From NCBI RefSeq assembly GCF_005160265.1, contig NZ_CP039865.1:4302828-4366827 (forward strand): a stretch of 64,000 bases of DNA, in the 5' to 3' direction. A program made the position numbers and the translations under genes. The notes below the pieces were generated by a model. The model had not been told where the DNA came from, did not search any database, and saw only the letters and a list, made by a program, of their open reading frames with translations. Origin of the DNA: Phreatobacter aquaticus. Its GTDB lineage: Bacteria > Pseudomonadota > Alphaproteobacteria > Rhizobiales > Phreatobacteraceae. Of this stretch, positions 7,917 through 16,716 are shown piece after piece. Position 1 is the first letter of the stretch. Each line of letters begins with the position of its first letter.

Positions 7917-9494
7917 CTAGCGCAACGGCCCGATATCGGGGAAGCCATCGCCGATCGGATCGGCCACCTTGAACAGGAACAGCGTATCGACATAGCTGCC
8001 GCCAAAGACGGCGATGAGCGGCATGCGCCAGTGCCGCTCGACGCTGCCGGCACGCTCAACCGACCGGAAACGCGCTCTCAGTGCCGCCAGCACCTGCGCC
8101 TCGCGGCGGTTCTCCGCCACGACCAGGATCGGCCCGCGCCGCAGCAGAGCGACATCCGGCGTTGGTTCCATCAGGTAGCGCGCGCGCTCGTTGAGCTGCA
8201 CGACAGGGGGAACGCTCGAGCCGTAGTACCGCAGTTGCGCATTGAGTGTGTAGGACCCAACCCCGATAGCGACGGCGCCCTGTTCCACCGCCGCCTTCTC
8301 CAGCTTGGCCGCGACATCCGCCCAGCCGGACAGCTGGCTGGTCGGATCGGCGGCAAGCGGCACGATGCGCCAGGCGGCATGGGCCATCACCAGAAGCCCG
8401 AGCACCACGCCGACGACGACGCTGCCGCGCATCGAGATTGTCAGCGCGATGCGGGCGGGGCGCCATGCCGGCAGCTTCAGCGCGCCGATCACCGCGGCCG
8501 TGATCGAGGCCGGCAGCAGGCAGGCTGTCCAATTGCCCTGGACGCGGTCGAACAGCCCATACCAGACGAGGTAGGCGACCAGCGGCAGCGTTGTGGCAGC
8601 CAACAGCACCTCGCCTGCGGCCCGGTTCCGGACCGCATCGCGCACCACCACCCAGAGCCCCCAGAGCACCAGAAGGCCGATCAGCGGCGTCAGCAGGGCC
8701 GCCTGCCCGGCCACGAACTCCGGCACGAAGCGCGGATCGAAGGCCTGCGGGACGGCACGACCGAACTGTTTGGTCAGCGAAGCACCGCCCGCGCTGACAT
8801 TCCACCAAAGCGTCGGCGCCATCACGGCAAGACAAACCGCACCGCCGGCATAGGTCCAGGGCGAGGCGAACCAGCGCCGGAGCTCGGGAACGACCGCAAG
8901 CCAGATCAGAACCCCGAGACCAAGGAAGACGGCCGTGTACTTGGAGATGAAGGCAAGGCCGATGGCGAGACCGATGGCAATCCACCAAGCCCCCCTGCCC
9001 GTCCGCCACAGTTCGACCAGCGCCAGTAGCGCTAGCGTCCAGAACAGCACCAGCGGCGTGTCCGGGGTCACCAGCATGCTGCCGGCACCGAGAAACAGTG
9101 TGCCCTGAACGAGAGCCGCTCCGGCCAGCGCCGCGCGCATGCTTCCGGTCAGCCGAAACACCAGCCGCCAGACGCCGAGGCTGGCGAGGGCCCCGAGCAG
9201 GACCGCAATCCAGCGGATGCCGAGCTCGCTGTCACCGAACACGGCGGTGGATGCGCGGATAAGGACGGCAACCATCGGCGGATGGTCGAAATAGCCAAGC
9301 GCGAGATTGCGCGACCAGATCCAGTAATAGGCCTCGTCGGCGGCAAGGCCGAGTGCGCCTGCGGCCCAGAACCGGATGCCGCTGAGCAGTGCCACCAGCA
9401 TGACGACACCTGCGGCGCTGCTGCCCCAGATGGGCCGCGGAAACGCGTCGGGCGATGGGTCAGCGGCGCCAGACAAGGGCGGACGAGGCGGCAT
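7917..9494 (-). CDS. Glycosyltransferase family 39 membrane protein
   Basis: A 525-residue protein with about ten membrane helices. The first periplasmic loop contains ADEAYYW followed by YFDHPPM, the catalytic-acid signature of the ArnT/PMT-like GT39 family, which transfers sugars from polyprenyl-phosphate donors to lipids or proteins on the periplasmic side. The C-terminal third is a soluble domain. It overlaps the upstream GT2-GtrA gene by 35 bases. That gene type makes and flips undecaprenyl-phosphate sugars, so the pair probably forms a donor-synthesis and transfer module. The acceptor is unknown. Confidence 0.88.
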   Translation of the reverse strand: MPPRPPLSGAADPSPDAFPRPIWGSSAAGVVMLVALLSGIRFWAAGALGLAADEAYYWIWSRNLALGYFDHPPMVAVLIRASTAVFGDSELGIRWIAVLLGALASLGVWRLVFRLTGSMRAALAGAALVQGTLFLGAGSMLVTPDTPLVLFWTLALLALVELWRTGRGAWWIAIGLAIGLAFISKYTAVFLGLGVLIWLAVVPELRRWFASPWTYAGGAVCLAVMAPTLWWNVSAGGASLTKQFGRAVPQAFDPRFVPEFVAGQAALLTPLIGLLVLWGLWVVVRDAVRNRAAGEVLLAATTLPLVAYLVWYGLFDRVQGNWTACLLPASITAAVIGALKLPAWRPARIALTISMRGSVVVGVVLGLLVMAHAAWRIVPLAADPTSQLSGWADVAAKLEKAAVEQGAVAIGVGSYTLNAQLRYYGSSVPPVVQLNERARYLMEPTPDVALLRRGPILVVAENRREAQVLAALRARFRSVERAGSVERHWRMPLIAVFGGSYVDTLFLFKVADPIGDGFPDIGPLR

Positions 9495-10566
9495 AGTTGA
9501 ACACCGCGCCCATCAGCGCGCCGGCAAGGCCCGACAGCCACCAGGCGGCGTGGCCGGCATAGAGCCAGCTGGCAACGCCGACATTGGCGAAGGCGCCGAG
9601 GCTGCAGACGGCATAGAACAGCAGCAGGCCAACGAGGAGCTTCGTGCCGCGCAGCCGTGCGTCGCGATAGGTGATCTCGTTGTTGATCAGGAAGTTGGTG
9701 GTCATCGCGACAAGCGTCGCCACCGTCTGCGACCACTCGAACCTCAGGCCGGTCCCGAGCATCACATAGAGCACGGCCAGGTGGACCAGCACGCCGCTGG
9801 CGCCAACCAGCGCGAAGAAGATGAAGCGCAGCGGCACGATGCCGCCGGACAGCTTGTGGATGAGGAAGCCCAGATAATCGAGCGCCACCTTGGCGTCGAG
9901 CTTGCTCTCCCCGTGCACCCGCTCGCGGAATACATAGGGCACCTCGGCAACGCTCGGTGTGGTTGGCACCGAGGCTGCGATATCGGCGAGGATCTTGAAG
10001 CCAGAGGTCGCGAGTTTCGGCGCGATACCCTCGATCAACTCGCGCCGGACCATGAAGAAGCCCGACATCGGATCGGAGAGCGGCGCCTTCAGGATCATCG
10101 CCGACAGCCTGCGTCCGAGGTCCGAGATCGCGCGCCGGATCGGCGTCAGGCCCTCGTCCTTGGAGCCGCCATCGATGTTGCGGCTGGCCACCACCAAGTC
10201 ACGCCCCGCGCGGATATGATCGAGCATGGCCGGGAGGATGGTCTCATCGTGCTGGAGATCGGCATCCATCACCGCCACCACGGGCGCGGATGAGGCCAGC
10301 ATGCCCTCGATACAGGCGCCCGCAAGCCCACGGCGTCCGACGCGGCGGATGCAGCGCACGCGCGGATCGCGGCGGGCAAGTTCCTTGGTGACGGCCGAGG
10401 TGCCATCGGGACTGTCGTCGTCGACGACGATCATCTCCCAGGCGATGCCCGCGAGTACGCGATTGAGCCGGGCGGCAAGCTCCGGCACATTGTCGCGTTC
10501 GTTGAAGCTTGGGACCACCACCGTCAGTTCGGCGGGGGCCAGGAGGATCGCAGCGGTTTCGCTCAT
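9460..10566 (-). CDS. GT2 polyprenol-phosphate sugar synthase fused to GtrA domain
   Basis: A 368-residue protein. Residues about 12-230 are a family 2 glycosyltransferase (VVVPSFNERDN, VDDDSPDGT, MDADLQHDET and DPMSGFF), as in dolichol/undecaprenyl-phosphate sugar synthases. The C-terminal about 120 residues form four membrane helices of the GtrA family, including LINNEITYRD and the closing FNYAASSALVWRR, thought to aid flipping of the lipid-linked sugar. The start at 10566 is where conservation begins, although no strong ribosome-binding site is visible. It works with the overlapping GT39 gene downstream. Confidence 0.88.
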   Translation of the reverse strand: MSETAAILLAPAELTVVVPSFNERDNVPELAARLNRVLAGIAWEMIVVDDDSPDGTSAVTKELARRDPRVRCIRRVGRRGLAGACIEGMLASSAPVVAVMDADLQHDETILPAMLDHIRAGRDLVVASRNIDGGSKDEGLTPIRRAISDLGRRLSAMILKAPLSDPMSGFFMVRRELIEGIAPKLATSGFKILADIAASVPTTPSVAEVPYVFRERVHGESKLDAKVALDYLGFLIHKLSGGIVPLRFIFFALVGASGVLVHLAVLYVMLGTGLRFEWSQTVATLVAMTTNFLINNEITYRDARLRGTKLLVGLLLFYAVCSLGAFANVGVASWLYAGHAAWWLSGLAGALMGAVFNYAASSALVWRR

Positions 10567-10601
10567 GTGGCCGGGGTGATAGACCCCGCTCCGCAATGGG
10601 G

Positions 10602-11264
10602 TCAAGCGCCGGCGCGGGGACCGACGATGGTCGAGACCGCATAGCCGCGCCACAGATCCGCCGCCTTGACCGTCCTGCCCTCATCCTGCGCCGCAATCGC
10701 CAGCACGCCGCGGAGTTCGGACCGGGGTTCGACGGAGAAGCTGCGGAGCCAGGCGCGAAGCGCCCGACCGAACCAGCCTGGCAGCCCGTCCTGCTCGCCG
10801 AAATCGACGATGTGCAGCCGGCCGGCCGGCGCCGTTGCGGCGAGCGCGCGGTCGATGGTCTCGCGCCAGGGCGGGATCATCGATAGGGTGTAGGAACAGA
10901 ACACCCGGTCGAAGGCGCTCTCGCCAAACAGCGCTTGCGGGTCGAAGGACGCGGCATCGGCCTTGGCCAAGTGGATACGCGAGGTGAGCCCTGCCCTTTC
11001 TACCGCCACCCGCGCCTCGCCCAGCATCACGTCGCTGATGTCGAAGCCGAAGAGCCGCGCATGGGGATAGGCCCGGGCCGCCCGGATCAGGTTCCGCCCG
11101 GTGCCACAACCGACCTCAAGGATCGAGCCACCTTCCGGTGGCCGCAAGTCGGAGATCAGCTGGTCGCGACCGAGCAGGTAGTACTTGCGGGTCAGGTCGT
11201 AGAACCCGACCTGCCAGCGATAGATCCGGTCCATGTGACCGGCAGCATCGACGGCCATCGTCAT
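10602..11264 (-). CDS. btaB: BtaB, homoserine-lipid N-methyltransferase
   Basis: A 220-residue class I SAM-dependent methyltransferase: motif I is ILEVGCGTGRN, then FGFDISDVML for the ribose-binding acidic residue, and SYTLSMIPPW in motif IV. The N-terminal HMDRIYRWQVGFYDLTRKYY is characteristic of BtaB, which adds three methyl groups to diacylglyceryl-homoserine to make the betaine lipid DGTS. Its ATG overlaps the stop of btaA (ATGA at 11261-11264), so the two are translationally coupled. Identity rests on both motifs and the strictly adjacent btaA. Confidence 0.88.
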   Translation of the reverse strand: MTMAVDAAGHMDRIYRWQVGFYDLTRKYYLLGRDQLISDLRPPEGGSILEVGCGTGRNLIRAARAYPHARLFGFDISDVMLGEARVAVERAGLTSRIHLAKADAASFDPQALFGESAFDRVFCSYTLSMIPPWRETIDRALAATAPAGRLHIVDFGEQDGLPGWFGRALRAWLRSFSVEPRSELRGVLAIAAQDEGRTVKAADLWRGYAVSTIVGPRAGA

Positions 11265-12511
11265 GCGCCGGTGAACTCGTAGAGATGGAACCCGCCATAG
11301 ATCGACGACCGGTCGCGCGCGGTCATCTCGCGGCAACGATCCTCGTCATAGCTGAACTGGCCCAGCAGGTCGGGATCGAGGCGGCCGGGGAGCAGACTCT
11401 CGACCGCCGCGGTGCGGAAGATCACCCGCGCGCCGGGCTTAGCGGTACGGACGATCTCCCGCCACAGCCGGTTCAGAACCTCATCGGTCATCCAGTCCTG
11501 CGCATCGAGAAGGACATAGGCATCCCGCGAGCGATCCGGGCATTCGGCGAGATGGTCGATGAGATTGGCGTGCAGGACCTCGACGCGATCGGCCCTCACC
11601 CTGACGGCCGCGAAATGCTCGGCCAGCAGATAGGGCGGGACCGAAGCGCCGCCCGGCGCGTAGGTCCGGCCAAAGGCCTGCCAGGCGAAGTAGTTGTCAT
11701 GGATCGGGAAATCGCAGGCGAGCCGCTCCAGCCGCTGGACCAGCACGTCTTCCATGCCAGCACCGGGGCGGGCCGCCGACAGGAGCGCGCGGTATTGGGC
11801 GGGCGGGATGCCGAGGCCATAGAGCGAGGCGGGGTTGCTGACCAGCCACCTGACCAGCCGCGATCCGAAGACCGGGCGCATCTCGCGCTCGAAGATCGCG
11901 CGCTGCTCGGCAAGCGAGGTCGCATCGACCAGCCGGCGCGGATTGCGGCCATGCAGGCGGGCTACCGCATGGCCCGTGCCGATCATCCAGCCGAGCAGGC
12001 CCTTCTTGTAGATGTTCCGGCCGAACTGGCCGATGCGGCGGCGCCCAGCGAGGTCGCGACGGTCCCAATAGGCCCGCGTCGCATCGTCCAGATGGGCCCG
12101 CAGGTGGCGCTCATAGGCGCGGATGTTGCCGTGGTCGTCAGCCTTGCCGAAGAACTGGAAGAAGGCGGTGTGGTCCGGCAGATGGCGCACGGCGGCGATC
12201 TTGAGGCGGTTCAGCGCGACGTGGTTCTCGTTGAGGTCGACTGCGGTGATCCGAGCGGGATTGGCTGTCAGATAGCTCAGGATGTTGCATCCGCCGGACG
12301 CGATGGCGACGACATGATCGCCCGGCCCAAGCCTGAGCGCTTCCATGTCGATCACCGGGTCTTCCCAGATCTGCGGATAGACCAGGCCCGAGAACATGCG
12401 CGTGAACAGCCGTTCCTGGAGCCCCGAGCGGCTGAGGGCGCGGTGTCGGGTGACGGCACGTGCCAGGTTCTGATGCGTTGCCCGACGCGTCTCGCTCGCC
12501 GCCATCGTCAT
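11261..12511 (-). CDS. btaA: BtaA, SAM:diacylglycerol 3-amino-3-carboxypropyl transferase
   Basis: A 416-residue DUF3419 protein. The nucleotide-binding region reads VVAIASGGCNILSYL followed by ITAVDLNENHVALN, and the N-terminal YPQIWEDPVIDMEAL and IYKKGLLG are typical of BtaA. BtaA moves the aminocarboxypropyl group of SAM onto diacylglycerol, the first step of betaine-lipid synthesis; BtaB completes it. In Rhodobacter and Sinorhizobium these genes allow phospholipids to be replaced when phosphate is scarce. The start at 12511 has GGGAGC six bases upstream. A candidate Pho box lies at 12582-12599. Confidence 0.92.
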   Translation of the reverse strand: MTMAASETRRATHQNLARAVTRHRALSRSGLQERLFTRMFSGLVYPQIWEDPVIDMEALRLGPGDHVVAIASGGCNILSYLTANPARITAVDLNENHVALNRLKIAAVRHLPDHTAFFQFFGKADDHGNIRAYERHLRAHLDDATRAYWDRRDLAGRRRIGQFGRNIYKKGLLGWMIGTGHAVARLHGRNPRRLVDATSLAEQRAIFEREMRPVFGSRLVRWLVSNPASLYGLGIPPAQYRALLSAARPGAGMEDVLVQRLERLACDFPIHDNYFAWQAFGRTYAPGGASVPPYLLAEHFAAVRVRADRVEVLHANLIDHLAECPDRSRDAYVLLDAQDWMTDEVLNRLWREIVRTAKPGARVIFRTAAVESLLPGRLDPDLLGQFSYDEDRCREMTARDRSSIYGGFHLYEFTGA

Positions 12512-12581
12512 GTTTCGCTCCCGATTCGAAAGTGCATCCGATCCGGGTAGGCTGGCCGTGTGACGGGAGAGCAAAGGTCTC

Positions 12582-12599
12582 GTGAAACACCCGTGACAA
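12582..12599 (-). promoter_or_regulatory. Candidate Pho box upstream of btaA
   Basis: On the minus strand this reads TTGTCAC-GGGT-GTTTCAC: two seven-base half sites with the same spacing (seven plus four) as the PhoB consensus CTGTCAT-N4-CTGTCAT. One half matches six of seven when C is allowed at the end, the other five of seven. It begins 70 bases upstream of the btaA ATG. Phosphate control of btaA is known from related bacteria; its operation here is inferred from position and match. Confidence 0.5.
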
Positions 12600-12665
12600 A
12601 GACAATCGATCTCGAGGGACAGAGTTCGAGAGAACCGATATCTAAACTTGATTCTATTTTTGCAT

Positions 12666-12804
12666 CAGAGGGTTAAGCTGAACCCTTAGGGTAAATATCG
12701 CCTATCGGTTGCCCTACCCCGGCGCGAGGGCTAACAGGAAAACAACCACTCTGTGTCCACGGAGCGTGTTTTCTGGCCCCGGCTTCTGCCGGGGCCTTTT
12801 TCTT
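12666..12804 (+). ncRNA. Candidate intergenic structured small RNA
   Basis: In the gap between btaA (leftward) and the molybdopterin gene, the plus strand can fold into three consecutive hairpins. They are GGGTT-AAGCTG-AACCC near 12670-12685, an extended hairpin at 12737-12774 (GGAAAACA pairing with TGTTTTCT around an inner CTCTGT-GTCC-ACGGAG stem), and a perfect nine-pair GC terminator stem at 12775-12796 followed by TTTTTCTT. No coding frame on this strand fits. The 5' end is approximate and no clear promoter was identified. Family unknown. Confidence 0.5.
12775..12804 (+). terminator. Rho-independent terminator of the small RNA candidate
   Basis: GGCCCCGGC, loop TTCT, GCCGGGGCC, then TTTTTCTT: a perfect nine-base stem with a U tract on the plus strand. 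No plus-strand protein gene is upstream in this gap, so it most likely ends a short non-coding transcript. Confidence 0.8.
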
Positions 12805-12851
12805 GAGCCCAGCCGGCATTGACCATAGCGGCTGCGCGTCAAGATTTGCCG

Positions 12852-14465
12852 TCACTCCGCGTCGAAGAGCCCACCGGCAGCCGCCAGCGCTTCCGGCGTG
12901 TCGACATCGAGATGGACCCCGTCACCATCGACATGCACCTCGGCAATCGCTTCCGGCGCTGCCGCGAGAATGGCGCGCCCACCCTGGTCGCCACTGACGC
13001 GCCCAAGCTCGGCAAAGAACCGCCGCCCCCACAGTACCGGATTGCCGCGCCGCCCGTCGGCGATCGGCACGACCACATGATGGCCATGCGCCGGATCGAA
13101 GGCCCGGACCAGCCCGGCCACCAGCGCGGATGACACACGCGGCATGTCGCCGAGCAGCACGACGGCGGCATCCACGCTGTCGCCCAGCGCCGCAATGCCG
13201 GTGCGCAACGAGGTCGAAAGCCCCTCGGCAAAGTCCGGATTGTGGACGAACCGCACTGGCAGGCCAGCCAGTGCCGCCTCGATCCGCTCCGCCTGATGGC
13301 CGGTCACCACCACGATCTCGTCGAGGCCACCATCGCGGGCCGCCTCCACCGCGCGGCGGACCAGCACAACGCCGTCCATCGTGGCCAGCAGCTTGTTCGG
13401 ACCGCCCATGCGGGTGGACCGGCCAGCCGCCAGAACGAGGCCGGCAATGCGCGGCTTCGGCGGTGCCTCCGCCAGGCCTTCGCGCGGCTGCGGTCGCGAC
13501 ACGATCTCCATCAGGAGCCCCCCGACCCCCATGCCGGTCACATCCTCGCGCGTCACATCGAGACCGGCCAGCAGACGCATCAGCACCCAGTCGAAGCCGT
13601 TCTCCTTCGGCGAGCGGGCGCAGCCCGGGGCCCCGATCACCGGGATATCACCGAGTTTGCCGATCATCAGGAGATTGCCGGGATCGACCGGCATGCCGAG
13701 ATGCTCGACCCGCCCGCCTGCCGCCTCCAGCGCCGCCGGTATGACGTCGCGCCGGTCGGCGATGGCGGAAGCACCGAACACCAGGATCAGGTCCGCGCCC
13801 TCGGCCACAGCCCTGACAATGGCCGACGCGAGTTCCGCCGAATCGTGAGCGACGCGATGGTCGGCGACGATAGCGGCATCCGCTGGAGCCAGCCGTGCGG
13901 CCGTCACCTTCAGCGTCTTCTCGACCACCTTCGCCGGCAGGCCCGGCAGCAGTGTCGAGATTACCGCCACCCGCCGCAGTCGAAACGGCTGGACCCGCAC
14001 GAGGTCACCATCCTCTGTCGCGCGGATCACCGTTTCGGCAGCGACGGCATAGGGAATGATCTTGACGGTTGCGATCATCTCGCCGGGTTCGACCACCGCG
14101 AAGGCTGGCAAGGTCGCGAGTGTAATCGCTTCGTCAATCCGGTTCAGCCGGTCGATACTGGCGCGCTCGACCACCAGCACACCGGCGACCTCCGCGAAGA
14201 GATTGGACCTGCCGGTGAAGGCCTCGTCGACGCGCACCCCAGGGCCCGCCACCGCAAGGGCGATCCCCCCGGCCGCCGCATCCTCGGGGATGTCGTCGGG
14301 TTCAGCCAGCGCGACCGTCACGGTCTCGACGCCCGCAGTCCTCATCGCGTCAATCTCGGCCTGCGAGATCAGCGTGCCCTTCTTGAGCACAAGCCCGTCC
14401 GTGCGCACCGCATGGGCGACGACGCCGCCCAGCGCCTCGCCGACCGGGACGGGCCCGAACCTCAC
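12852..14465 (-). CDS. Molybdopterin-binding protein fused to MobA-like nucleotidyltransferase
   Basis: A 537-residue two-domain protein. Residues 1 to about 330 resemble the MoeA/MogA molybdopterin-binding fold, with GVETVTVAL and the later DLILVFGASAIADRRDV segment. From about residue 345 the MobA/MocA nucleotidyltransferase begins with GLVLAAGRSTRMGGPNKLL and continues with LGDMPRVSS and GRRGNPVLWG. Such proteins cytidylate the molybdenum cofactor for XDH-type enzymes. The GTG start at 14465 overlaps the stop of the XdhC gene (GTGA), so the two are coupled. It belongs to the maturation block for the molybdenum hydroxylase encoded at 21.6-25.4 kb. Confidence 0.85.
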   Translation of the reverse strand: MRFGPVPVGEALGGVVAHAVRTDGLVLKKGTLISQAEIDAMRTAGVETVTVALAEPDDIPEDAAAGGIALAVAGPGVRVDEAFTGRSNLFAEVAGVLVVERASIDRLNRIDEAITLATLPAFAVVEPGEMIATVKIIPYAVAAETVIRATEDGDLVRVQPFRLRRVAVISTLLPGLPAKVVEKTLKVTAARLAPADAAIVADHRVAHDSAELASAIVRAVAEGADLILVFGASAIADRRDVIPAALEAAGGRVEHLGMPVDPGNLLMIGKLGDIPVIGAPGCARSPKENGFDWVLMRLLAGLDVTREDVTGMGVGGLLMEIVSRPQPREGLAEAPPKPRIAGLVLAAGRSTRMGGPNKLLATMDGVVLVRRAVEAARDGGLDEIVVVTGHQAERIEAALAGLPVRFVHNPDFAEGLSTSLRTGIAALGDSVDAAVVLLGDMPRVSSALVAGLVRAFDPAHGHHVVVPIADGRRGNPVLWGRRFFAELGRVSGDQGGRAILAAAPEAIAEVHVDGDGVHLDVDTPEALAAAGGLFDAE

Positions 14466-15142
14466 GCGATCCCCTGGCGCCAGGCCTGGATCACCTCGGC
14501 CATGATCGACACGGCGATCTCGGTCGGCGTGATCGCCCCAATGGCAAGCCCGATCGGCGCCTTGATCCGGGCGATCGCCTCGGCCGATGCCCCCTGCCCG
14601 CCGAGCCGCTCGACGCGCTTGGCATGGGTCTTCCGGGAGCCGAGCGCGCCGATGTAGAAGCAGCCCTTCTCGAAGGCATGGAGCAGCGCCGGGTCGTCGA
14701 TCTTCGGATCGTGGGTCAGGGCGATGAAGGCCGTGTAGCGATCGACCTTCAGCGGCGGCAGGGCGACATCCGGCCACTCGGCATGGATAGACACGTCGGG
14801 AAAGCGGTCGGCTGTGGCAAAGGCGGTGCGCGGATCGATCACGACGGGCTCATAGCCGAGCGAGCGCGCCAGCGGGATCAGCGCCTGGGTGATGTGGACC
14901 GCGCCGATCACCACCATCTGCGCCGGCGGCACCTGCACTGTCAGGAAGGTGCGCGTGTCGGGCACCAAGCCGCTCCGCCCGGTGCGGATCGCCGCACGAA
15001 TGGCCTCGGCCAGCGGATCGTCGGCCAGGCGATCGGCTGTCACCACGCGGCCGGGCATCTGGCCGTCGAGATCGGTGACCAGAACCGCGGCCTGACGCGC
15101 CGCGCGCGCCGCATTCAGCGCCGAAAGGAGCGCGATATCCAT
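14462..15142 (-). CDS. XdhC family protein, C-terminal Rossmann-domain half
   Basis: A 226-residue protein. After an N-terminal segment (RTFLTVQVPPAQMVVIGAVHIT) comes a Rossmann-like half with DPRTAFATADRFP and AFIALTHDPKIDDPAL, and the closing IGALGSRKTHAKR typical of the XdhC C-terminal domain. XdhC binds molybdenum cofactor, promotes its sulfuration and inserts it into xanthine-dehydrogenase-type enzymes. Here XdhC is split in two; the N-terminal half is the next gene upstream (15142-15465), overlapping this one by one base. Confidence 0.88.
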   Translation of the reverse strand: MDIALLSALNAARAARQAAVLVTDLDGQMPGRVVTADRLADDPLAEAIRAAIRTGRSGLVPDTRTFLTVQVPPAQMVVIGAVHITQALIPLARSLGYEPVVIDPRTAFATADRFPDVSIHAEWPDVALPPLKVDRYTAFIALTHDPKIDDPALLHAFEKGCFYIGALGSRKTHAKRVERLGGQGASAEAIARIKAPIGLAIGAITPTEIAVSIMAEVIQAWRQGIA

Positions 15143-15465
15143 CAGGCGACCTTCTCGACATAGACGGCAATGCGGCCGCCGCAGGACAGGCCAACACGCC
15201 AGGCGGTTTCGTCGGCAACACCGAATTCGAGCAGCTTGGCCTTGCCGGAGCCGATCACGTCGAGCGCTTCGGTGACGACCTCGCCTTCGACGCAGCCGCC
15301 CGACACCGAGCCGAGGAACGTGCCATCCTCGTCGATCACCAGATGCGATCCGACCGGTCGCGGCGCCGAGCCCCAGGTCTCGACGACGGTTGCCACAGCA
15401 ACCCCCTTGCCGGCGCGGGCCCAGGCCTCGGCCTTGCCCAGAATGTCGTCTTCGGATGCGAGCAT
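15142..15465 (-). CDS. XdhC/CoxI family protein, N-terminal domain only
   Basis: A 107-residue protein equivalent to the XdhC_CoxI domain: VVETWGSAPRPVGSHLVI followed by GSVSGGCVEGEVV and the cysteine-containing GLSCGGRIAVYVE. The paired cysteines in SGGCVE and LSCGG are candidate molybdenum-cofactor ligands in the family. The start at 15465 has GGGAGGG upstream; extending further would add non-conserved residues. It is coupled to the C-terminal half downstream. Confidence 0.88.
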   Translation of the reverse strand: MLASEDDILGKAEAWARAGKGVAVATVVETWGSAPRPVGSHLVIDEDGTFLGSVSGGCVEGEVVTEALDVIGSGKAKLLEFGVADETAWRVGLSCGGRIAVYVEKVA

Positions 15466-15524
15466 CGGACCCTCCCTCGGGATGTCAGCCAAGATAGGCG
15501 CGGCGAGGCCATTCCGCGAGGGGA

Positions 15525-16715
15525 TCAGGCGGCCTTCAGCCACAATCTCGGATCATGGGAGCGATCCGTCCGGCGCGCATCGAGGGCCGTGACCAGATCG
15601 GCGATCGCCGCGATGGTGTGGACGGTGCGGAACTCGTCGACATGGGGCAGCAGCGCCCGGATCCCCTGGGCCTTCGCCTCGAACCCGTCGAAGCGCAGCA
15701 GCGGGTTCAGCCAGATCAGCCGCCGGCACGAGCGGTGCAGGCGATCGGCCTCGCGGGCGAGATCGCTGGAGCCATCGCGCTCCAGCCCGTCAGTGACCAG
15801 CAGCACCACCGCGCCGCCGGTCAGCACCCGGCGCGACCAGAGCTTGTTGAAGGCCTGGATCGAGGGCGCGATGCGCGTGCCGCCCGACCAGTCCTGCACG
15901 CCAGCGGTGCAGGCCGCCAGCGCCTCATCCGGGTCCTTGGCCTTCAGCATGCGGGTGATGTTGGTCAGCCGCGTGCCGAAGGTAAAGGCATGAACCTGCT
16001 GGCGTTTCTCCATCAGGGCGTGGATGAAGTGCAGCATGATGCGGGTATACTGGCTCATCGAGCCGGAGATGTCGCAGAGCACCACCAGGGGCGGATGCTT
16101 CTCCTTCGGCGCCCGCCGGGCGAGATCGATGATCGCCCCGCCGCCACCGATCGAGCGGCGCAAGGTGCGCCTGAGATCGATTAGCCGCCCCTTCGGATCG
16201 GGCGCCAGCCGGCGCGTTGGCACCGCGTCATCCGGCAGGACAAGAGCCGCAACCTGCTGTTTTGCCTCGGCAATCTCGGCCGCCGTCATCTGCGCGAAGT
16301 CCTTGCGCTGCAGGACCTCGACATCCGAGACAGTGAAGCTCGCATCAACCTCCAGCTCCGGCCGTTCCACCTGCTGGGGCTCGGCATCGTTGAAGAAGGC
16401 GTCCTGCAGCCTGAGCGAGACCGGGTCCGGCTGTCCCGGCGGAGCCGGAGCGACAGGCATCAGGATCGAGAGCAGCTTCTCCATCAGATGCCGCTTCTTC
16501 CAGAAGATTTCGAACCCGTCGTGGAACAGGAGCGAGTGCTCCTTCCGCCTCACGAAGACCGAATGGAGCGTCCAGTAGAAGTCCTCGCGCGACCCGATGC
16601 CAGCAGCTTCAACGGCCTGGATCGCATCCAGCACCGTTCCGGGCCCGACCGGCATGCCCGCCCGCCGGAGCGCCCGGCCGAAATGCGCAATATTTTCTGC
16701 CAGCGCATGGGCCAT
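15525..16715 (-). CDS. CoxE-like VWA domain protein
   Basis: A 396-residue protein in the von Willebrand A group found with molybdenum hydroxylases. The MIDAS motif DxSxS is intact in LCDISGSMSQYTR, with later T and D positions in GGTRIAPS and LLVTDGLERDG. The N-terminus (HFGRALRRAGMPVGPG, FYWTLHSVFVRRKEH) is typical of the CoxE subfamily. CoxE partners with the CoxD AAA ATPase to mature the active-site metal of aerobic CO dehydrogenase; here they probably serve the enzyme encoded at 21.6-25.4 kb. It starts one base after the CoxD-like stop. Confidence 0.87.
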   Translation of the reverse strand: MAHALAENIAHFGRALRRAGMPVGPGTVLDAIQAVEAAGIGSREDFYWTLHSVFVRRKEHSLLFHDGFEIFWKKRHLMEKLLSILMPVAPAPPGQPDPVSLRLQDAFFNDAEPQQVERPELEVDASFTVSDVEVLQRKDFAQMTAAEIAEAKQQVAALVLPDDAVPTRRLAPDPKGRLIDLRRTLRRSIGGGGAIIDLARRAPKEKHPPLVVLCDISGSMSQYTRIMLHFIHALMEKRQQVHAFTFGTRLTNITRMLKAKDPDEALAACTAGVQDWSGGTRIAPSIQAFNKLWSRRVLTGGAVVLLVTDGLERDGSSDLAREADRLHRSCRRLIWLNPLLRFDGFEAKAQGIRALLPHVDEFRTVHTIAAIADLVTALDARRTDRSHDPRLWLKAA

Positions 16716-16716
16716 G

